DNA of 64,000 bases from Paenibacillus piri (lineage in GTDB: Bacteria; Bacillota; Bacilli; Paenibacillales; NBRC-103111): positions 186,001-250,000 of the forward strand of contig NZ_SMRT01000011.1 in the NCBI RefSeq assembly GCF_004354045.1, given 5' to 3'. The translations under genes and the position numbers were made by a program. Shown in pieces: positions 59,035-64,000 of this stretch; position 1 is the first letter of the stretch, and each line of letters begins with the position of its first letter. The notes beneath the pieces are model-generated. The model saw nothing but the letters and a program-made list of their open reading frames with translations, was not told the origin of the DNA and searched no databases.

Positions 59035-59870
59035 CAAGAGACCGCTTTGAGGACGTCGATCGCCCTCAGGGCTTGTTCTTTGGTTTTGTATAGGACGACG
59101 AGATCGTCAGCGTATCGCACCAATGTTCCGGTTTCCGCGAACTTCTTCTCCCAGATCGTGTCCAGGTAATTCAGATAGATGTTCGCTAAGAGCGGGGAAA
59201 TAACCCCGCCCTGTGGATCCCGAGTTCGGTTTCGTGAAACTGATCATCTTTCACGAAACCCGCTTTCAGCCATTTGCGAATCAGTTTCAGCACTCGACGG
59301 TCGCTAATGCGTTGTTCAATCAGCTGCATCAGCTTCTCGTGTGGTATGTTGCCAAAGTAGCCGCGAATGTCGATATCGACGACCCAGTACACGCCTTGTC
59401 GTACAGCGCATGAAATCGCCGCCTCGGATTTTCCTTGGCCGCTAGGTATAGTACGTTTTGGAGTTGTTGAGCTTTTACTTTGGCGTCGTTAGCAGATTTG
59501 TCTGCATTCACTGACTCTTACCTACTCCAGTACGTGAACAAAGCAGGGGTCCTTTCCTCCGCAAGGTTGTGTTGTCCTTGTTCGGTACTACGACCCCCTC
59601 CGACTCCCTTCCCGCAGCTCGCCACTTCACCTTTCGGGCTTATAGGTCCGCTCCTTACGAAAAAAATTCTCGTGCGGGTTAGGGTCTCCCTAGTTCCAAG
59701 CACAACTTTCCCAACATGCCGGATCCCCATACACCGGAGGATTCTTCCGCGCTGCACTTCCAAGGGCTTCACGCGTTCCATGGTCTTCACCCAAATATCC
59801 GAGGCCTCCTCTTGTCCTTTTCAGGTCTTTTTTGACGGTGCGGCAGGATTCACTTGATGTTACGGCCTGC
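59035..59870 (-). mobile_element. decayed group II intron with LtrA-type reverse transcriptase remnant
   Basis: The minus strand of 59870-59520 reads like the catalytic RNA preceding an intron-encoded protein: GAAGTGGCGAGCTGCGGGAA, GGGAGTCGGAGGG and GTAGTACCGAACAAGG then AAGGACCC. The protein follows in pieces: KAQQLQNVLYLAAKENPRRR, then VVDIDIRGYFGNIPHEKLM, ISDRRVLKLIRKWLKAG and, after a frame change, ANIYLNYLDTIWEKKFAETG with the catalytic YADD motif. It ends at about 59035 (VLKAVSWG). Frameshifts, an internal deletion and loss of the maturase part make it inactive. Confidence 0.8.
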
Positions 59871-59893
59871 ATGTATTCCAAGGAACGGAATTA

Positions 59894-60934
59894 GTGAGTG
59901 ATCAACTTTTTTCGGAAATGTATGACTTATTCCGGATCACTTCTGTTCATCCGAAGTGGATATCCGGAGTGAACAGCCAAGGACATCCTTTCTGGAGAAC
60001 ATTACCGGTTTTTATTACTAATCAGTTAATTACCTTTCTTGAGTTAAGTGCTGAGGGTGTCGGAAGGAAAAAAAGTCGAGAATTCGTGACTCACCAGTAT
60101 CTCGCTGCTACGATAGATAAATACATGGCTATTGCATTTGGCCTTTACAATGATGACACTCTGGATCTCCTCCCCTATGCTCTCCTTCATACTGGCCATA
60201 TGGAACGTTATTCTAATCCCAGAACCATAGGACAATGGCATGTGTTATGCGAATTGATCGATAATGATAGAAAATACACAATAAATCCACATGGTGTCGT
60301 AATCGATTGCTATAATGCTGGCGAAGTTGATCAAATTATTCTTGTTGAGCAAGATGGCTACATTCTCTTTAAAGTTCATTATTCGAATCCTGGGGTTCTT
60401 ATTGATAATAAAGGTATTATGGTAGATAGCTCTACCGGAGCTGACTTCTGCGGTTATTTTACACCAACCCTACTCCCTCAAAGTTACTTTTTACAATGTT
60501 CCGATGAAGTAGCATTCGAATTTGATCTTTATTCTTTTATTTTGGAATGTTATGCAGACATCGTTTGTGGAAGCGAATCCGTCAATCGGAGATTTCGTAA
60601 GCGTGATGTCATTAATAAAGGTATAGTCGAAATGACAGAAGAAAGTGAATCAGATTCCCATAAACTCGGTATTCGTTTTATACCTCGAAATATTCACAGA
60701 AAGATCCAAACCGGAACCCAAAACAAAGCTGAGTATGACTTAGAACTAAAAAAATATTTCGTTACCGGCCATATTCGTAAATTACCTAACGGACATAGTG
60801 CAAGTCGCGAAGCAATTTCGCATGCAAGTGAATACGGCATCGATCTGCCACAAGGTTTTACATTTGTAAAACCATACGAATCTGGAGAAGAAAAAGTCCG
60901 GACACATTACATTAAACGTGTAGAAGAATCATAA
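59894..60934 (+). CDS. hypothetical protein, unrecognised
   Basis: This is a 346-residue protein without signal peptide or membrane segments. No family was recognised. Its last ~70 residues show a pattern YFVTGHIRKLPNGHSASREA followed by GIDLPQGFTFVKPYESGEE, reminiscent of short C-terminal G-H-x-R/P-G modules (wrapped around basic and aromatic residues) found on mobile-element-associated proteins, but this is tentative. The start is GTG 59894 with AAGGA 9 nt upstream. The gene is intact and AT-rich, and sits between a group II intron remnant and Tn3-type remnants, so it was probably acquired as cargo. A domain search would be decisive. Confidence 0.7.
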   Translation: MSDQLFSEMYDLFRITSVHPKWISGVNSQGHPFWRTLPVFITNQLITFLELSAEGVGRKKSREFVTHQYLAATIDKYMAIAFGLYNDDTLDLLPYALLHTGHMERYSNPRTIGQWHVLCELIDNDRKYTINPHGVVIDCYNAGEVDQIILVEQDGYILFKVHYSNPGVLIDNKGIMVDSSTGADFCGYFTPTLLPQSYFLQCSDEVAFEFDLYSFILECYADIVCGSESVNRRFRKRDVINKGIVEMTEESESDSHKLGIRFIPRNIHRKIQTGTQNKAEYDLELKKYFVTGHIRKLPNGHSASREAISHASEYGIDLPQGFTFVKPYESGEEKVRTHYIKRVEES

Positions 60935-61120
60935 AAATTTACACCTGTTCGGTGAATATAATGTATAAACCGAGACCCCCTCTTAACTATCAAGGAATCC
61001 CGGTTATTTTAGTTGTTGTCATAACCGTTCCTTCACGAAAGCGATGATTTCCTGCACATATCCGTCGTCTCCTGATGAGTGACATTATAGTGGAGCATCT
61101 TCCAGCTGGGCGTACAACGC

Positions 61121-61160
61121 AAAGAAGATGACCGCCTGCACTTCGGCGGCCATCTTCTTT
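61121..61160. terminator. strong hairpin downstream of hypothetical gene
   Basis: AAAGAAGATG (61121-61130) pairs with CATCTTCTTT (61151-61160), with inner CCGCC/GGCGG; a ~15-bp stem. It could terminate the plus-strand gene at 59894, although it is 190 bp beyond the stop. Sequence around it, 60935-61200, includes a copy of the TGTTCGGTGAAAATA-type motif near 60949 but no gene. Confidence 0.5.
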
Positions 61161-61199
61161 ATGCTTCTTGATAGTACCGGCTGCCATAGAATACTTGTT

Positions 61200-61337
61200 C
61201 GGTAACTAAGTCTCGTCCATCCGGCTGCACTGAACGGATGCCTTTGTGTAGTACGTTCCTAAATCCCAATCATCTTTGGAAGGGATTTTCATAAACTCTT
61301 CGCGCTGCTCTACGGTTAATAATTCTTTTCCTCTCAA
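61200..61337 (-). pseudogene. Tn3-family transposase N-terminal fragment
   Basis: From a TTG at 61337 the minus strand reads LRGKELLTVEQREEFMKIPS and DDWDLGTYYT, the start of a Tn3-family TnpA. The remainder of the ~1000-residue protein is missing. It follows the resolvase remnant in the same orientation, the usual tnpR-tnpA order of one Tn3 type. Confidence 0.75.
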
Positions 61338-61379
61338 CGACTACACACCTTTCGCCTAACATAAGGTCATTTGATAATT

Positions 61380-61954
61380 TCAAACCTTTATGTGGGGATT
61401 AGTCCGGTTTTTCAGTGTTTGATAAATTTTCGCTTTAGACACACCCGTACGTTTCTGTGATTTCTTTAATTGTATATTTTTCGCTATCGTAGAGAGTCAG
61501 AGCCATGTCAATTTTATTTTTATCCATGGGTGGACGACCGCCTTTCCTGCCCCTAGCTCGTGCAGCTTGTAATCCAGCATGAGTTCGCTCCCTGATTGTC
61601 TCTGCTTCCATTTCTGCCAGTCCTGCCATGATTGCAAAAAAGAGCTTCCCGGCCGGAGTACTCGTATCGACGCCGAGAGTGATGATTCTGTAAACCGATG
61701 CCTCTTTCTTGCAATTGATGCGTTAGTTCAATTAGCTGCCTAGTAGTCCGTCCTAAACGATCCAGTTTCCAGATCACAAGAGTGTCACCAGTTCTCAAAT
61801 ATTCTAGACAGCGGGTCAACTCCACCCGATCATTTTTCTTTCCTGAGGCCTTCTCTTCAAATATTCGTTCGCAACCAGCAGTTTTTAATGTATCTATCTG
61901 TAGATTCAACGATTGTTCAGCTGTCGAGACACGGGCATAACCAATTTGGGACAC
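61380..61954 (-). pseudogene. serine resolvase/invertase (TnpR), two frameshifts
   Basis: The N-terminal catalytic domain is intact: GYARVSTAEQSLNLQIDTL with the catalytic Ser, then KLDRLGRTTRQLIELTHQL. A frameshift near 61700 separates RGI from RIITLGVDTSTPAGK and AIMAGLAEMEAETIRERT. After GRKGGRPPMDKNKID a second frameshift in the DNA-binding HTH (near 61436) leads to VSKAKIYQTLKNRTNPH and the end at 61380. The GTG start has AAAGGAG 8 nt upstream. The product would lack DNA-binding, so it is probably inactive. Confidence 0.85.
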
Positions 61955-61969
61955 GATACTATCTCCTTT

Positions 61970-62004
61970 TGTCTATTAATCGTTTTTTTACGACTTAATA
62001 GACA
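61970..62004. promoter_or_regulatory. probable res subsite of Tn3-type resolvase
   Basis: TGTCTATTAA (61970-61979) and TTAATAGACA (61995-62004) form an inverted repeat with a 15-bp spacer just upstream of the resolvase start, as expected of a resolvase binding site that also contains its promoter. Additional half-site-like sequences lie up to 62100. Confidence 0.65.
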
Positions 62005-62247
62005 TGAACAATATTATTTTTGACTGAAATATAAGCCTGCCTTCAAAAGTACATAAAACGATCGTTTTTTAGACTGTTATTACATCAGACTGCCGCATAT
62101 AGATAGGCAACTGTTATAAGAAAATAAAGTAGATTGGGTAGCGTCATTAACGGGCAGGATAATTGAATTAAACGTTGAAGATATAAAGGATTCTAAAATC
62201 TGATGATCTTATTGAAGTTCGTATAGCTGAGTAAGAAAGGATCAGAT

Positions 62248-62412
62248 ATGAAAACGTTTTTAATACCCCGAATTGGGACTACGAACGTTCAACTGGAGAT
62301 GGCCTCCGTTCCCAAATGGTTCGATGGAGGCCGCTTACTCGGAACAGGTGCTGCAGATCAATCTCCAGGCGGAAGCATTCGTCCTGACGTTGGGTTACAA
62401 GATGGAGAGTAG
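62248..62412 (+). CDS. 54-residue upstream reading frame overlapping MATE gene
   Basis: A short frame begins ATG at 62248 with AAAGGA six nt upstream and runs 54 codons (MKTFLIPRIGTTNVQLEMAS ... DVGLQDGE), ending TAG at 62410-62412. The stop overlaps the MATE start codon (ATG 62402). The MATE start has no good ribosome site, so translation may be coupled through this frame. No domain was recognised; it could be a regulatory leader peptide or the remnant of a larger gene. It is seen only from sequence position and coding frame. Confidence 0.5.
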   Translation: MKTFLIPRIGTTNVQLEMASVPKWFDGGRLLGTGAADQSPGGSIRPDVGLQDGE

Positions 62413-63745
62413 AGCCATTTACCGAAACATCGTACGGAGGGGCTGGCCGCTTTTAATCGAAAATGTACTGTTGAATTTTTCCACCTTCTTCGACATCATC
62501 ATGGTAGGCAGTCTCGGCGCTTACGCCGTGACGGCTGTCGGCATCACGGATCAGCCCCTGCTGATTGTCAATTTTATTTTGTTCGGGCTCAATACGGTCA
62601 TCGTAACGAAAGTATCGCTGTTCAAAGGAAGAAACGATGCCGAACAGACCAAAATTTACGTGGCCAACCTAATCTTTCTGTCTCTCGGCATTTCCCTGTT
62701 TTTTTCCGTATTAGGACTGCTTTTCGCACCTGAAATCATGCTCCTGATGGGGGCAGCCCCCGACATCGTGCCAGTATCGGCTGGTTTCTTTCAATTTGTC
62801 ATCGCTGGCACCTTCGCCAAAGCTCTCATGAGCGCGATTGTCGGCGCTCTTCGGGGAATCGGGGAAACCAAAACGTCGCTTACCATCATCATGGTTTCCA
62901 ACGGATCGAACATTGTATTTAATTACCTTTTCATATATGGCAATCTCGGTTTTCCGAAAATGGGTGTAAACGGGTCCGGACTGGCAACCAGCCTAAGCTT
63001 CCTCGTCGGGCTGGCATTATGTATCATCAGGCTGTTTTTTGGGGGCCGGGACAGCATAATTCGTTTCCGGCTTCACGATTTGCTGAGAGTCCGAATGGCG
63101 GTCTTGAAGGATATTTTCCGGTCCTCGCTGCCCGTCATGTGGGAACTGGTTTCCGTCCGCATCGGCGTACTCGTCACTGCCAAATTTACCATTTCTATTG
63201 GAACCTTGCCGTTTGCAGCTCATATGGTCGTGAGCAACCTGCTTAATCTCTCCTTTTTTATCGGCACGGCTCTCGCCACGACAGTGACGACGTTCGTCGG
63301 GGAAAGCATCGGGAATAACGATCCAGCTTTGGCGAAGCAGTATATCCGTGCCACGATAAAAACCGGTTTGGCCGCTTCAAGCCCGTTTGTGCTCGCTTTT
63401 CTGTTTATCCCACGTACCTTAGCCGGTATTTACACCAACGACCTTACCGTCATCCACATGGCGGTCGTGCTGCTCGGTATGACGGCTTTCATGCAGCCGT
63501 TCCAATGCCTGGCTACCATCTTGTTCGGTGCTTTCCGTGGGTATGGAGATTTTAAATCGCCAGCGAAGATCACGTCGATCGGCATCGTTATCATAAGACC
63601 TCTGCTTACTTTTGCGTTGGTGTACCTGCTCAAGATGAGCTTGGTCGGCGCGTGGATCGCGATTATAATAGACGAAGTCTTCCGCTTTTTAGCTATTGTC
63701 AACAAATACAGAAAACAGCGCGTAATGGAACAACGGACGGAGTAG
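62402..63745 (+). CDS. MATE-family multidrug/metabolite exporter
   Basis: This is a 447-residue membrane transporter of the MATE (MatE) family with 12 predicted segments in two six-helix halves. Half 1 has WPLLIENVLLNFSTFFDIIM and VGSLGAYAVTAVGITDQPL; half 2 has SLPVMWELVSVRIGVLVTAK and FVGESIGNNDPALAKQYI. ALRGIGETKTSL and FNYLFIYGNLGFPKMGVNGS are typical. It exports cationic drugs or metabolites with Na+ or H+. The start is placed at ATG 62402; a TTG at 62273 would add 43 non-MATE-like residues. The gene is intact and GC-richer than the decayed region upstream. Confidence 0.92.
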   Translation: MESRAIYRNIVRRGWPLLIENVLLNFSTFFDIIMVGSLGAYAVTAVGITDQPLLIVNFILFGLNTVIVTKVSLFKGRNDAEQTKIYVANLIFLSLGISLFFSVLGLLFAPEIMLLMGAAPDIVPVSAGFFQFVIAGTFAKALMSAIVGALRGIGETKTSLTIIMVSNGSNIVFNYLFIYGNLGFPKMGVNGSGLATSLSFLVGLALCIIRLFFGGRDSIIRFRLHDLLRVRMAVLKDIFRSSLPVMWELVSVRIGVLVTAKFTISIGTLPFAAHMVVSNLLNLSFFIGTALATTVTTFVGESIGNNDPALAKQYIRATIKTGLAASSPFVLAFLFIPRTLAGIYTNDLTVIHMAVVLLGMTAFMQPFQCLATILFGAFRGYGDFKSPAKITSIGIVIIRPLLTFALVYLLKMSLVGAWIAIIIDEVFRFLAIVNKYRKQRVMEQRTE

Positions 63746-63912
63746 TAAGCTCTTCTTCCGCCAATACCAACAAGGGGGTTCAACCACTCCTAAAATAAAG
63801 ACCAACAATCCCAGTAAGGCTCCTGGTTTAATCGTGAACAGCTGTCAGAGGATATCATTCAAACATTTGTGTGGCCTTGCTACTGATGACATTAGAAGTC
63901 TGTAACAATTTG

Positions 63913-63940
63913 TTACGCTAGCGGAGCACGTTAGTTGAAC
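63913..63940 (+). repeat. copy of small interspersed repeat (TTACGCTAACGG type)
   Basis: TTACGCTAGCGGAGCACGTTAGTTGAA matches the minus strand of 20403-20428 at about 24 of 27 positions. It lies between the MATE gene and the terminal hairpin. Confidence 0.55.
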
Positions 63941-63961
63941 TTTGCACAGCTGCGATTTACG

Positions 63962-64000
63962 AAAAGCGAGCCCCTTGTAGACAAAGGGAGAACTCGCTTT
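63962..64000 (+). terminator. terminator-like hairpin after MATE gene
   Basis: AAAGCGAG (63963-63970) pairs with CTCGCTTT (63993-64000), with an inner CCCTTGT/ACAAAGGG stem. The window ends inside it, so a T-run cannot be judged. Sequence between 63746 and 63912 shows no gene. Confidence 0.5.

Noticed and set aside
59518-59881. Small minus-strand frames at 59.5-59.9 kb
   Set aside because: They fall in the group II intron RNA region and are not likely translated.

Overview
The window looks like a Paenibacillus/Cohnella-type Bacillota chromosome. The support is an S-layer-homology surface protein, YesM/YesN-type sensor and AraC-type regulators, LplB/LplC-type sugar permeases, strong AGGAGG-type ribosome sites, frequent TTG and GTG starts, and mid-range base composition. 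It splits into three parts: a plus-strand catabolic island (1-11.4 kb), a decayed accessory zone (11.4-32.2 kb), and a minus-strand sugar-type catabolic island (32.2-58.1 kb). A second small decayed zone and a MATE exporter gene close the window.

Island 1 (32-11340, all +) encodes a cupin, a creatininase-family amidohydrolase, an isochorismatase-fold cysteine hydrolase, a complete Ssu/Tau/NMT1-type importer (ATPase, permease, lipoprotein), two paralogous FMN-dependent NtaA/DszA-type monooxygenases, a Rieske non-heme iron oxygenase and a PPOX-type flavin protein. Three riboflavin genes follow in order: riboflavin synthase, DHBP synthase and lumazine synthase. The gene set fits uptake and oxidative opening of a small N- or S-containing organic compound, with a local flavin supply. 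The substrate cannot be read from sequence.

The accessory zone holds many broken genes: a two-domain PhnB-like protein, an AAA ATPase, a CgeB-like glycosyltransferase, a methyltransferase, rimI and a VOC protein. Intact genes there include a 1487-residue S-layer protein with five Ig-like repeats, a HAD phosphatase, a methyltransferase, a WbsX-like protein, an alpha/beta hydrolase and a GNAT acetyltransferase. Mobile DNA includes an IS110 element, a 449-bp non-autonomous element with Tn7-like ends, a broken TnsC-TniQ fusion beside further copies of those ends, an IS3 fragment, a 126-bp MITE candidate and a scrambled 23S rRNA fragment.

Island 2 (32199-58138, all -) contains two transport modules, each with a lipoprotein and two permeases. 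These are interleaved with three paralogous COG2159-type amidohydrolases, two unusual Rieske ferredoxins with a 32-residue insert, two paralogous ~900-residue glycosidase-like proteins and an enolase-superfamily acid-sugar dehydratase. Three regulatory genes (a lipoprotein with a YesM-type kinase and YesN-type regulator) plus one membrane Cache-AraC regulator control it. This is the best candidate for an undescribed pathway: a carbohydrate or glycoside route that uses a Rieske ferredoxin with metal-dependent TIM-barrel hydrolases or decarboxylases.

The right flank (58.5-62 kb) carries a dehydrogenase fragment, an IS3 fragment, a decayed group II intron, an unrecognised 346-residue protein and a Tn3-type resolvase remnant. 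A MATE transporter whose start overlaps a 54-codon upstream reading frame follows.
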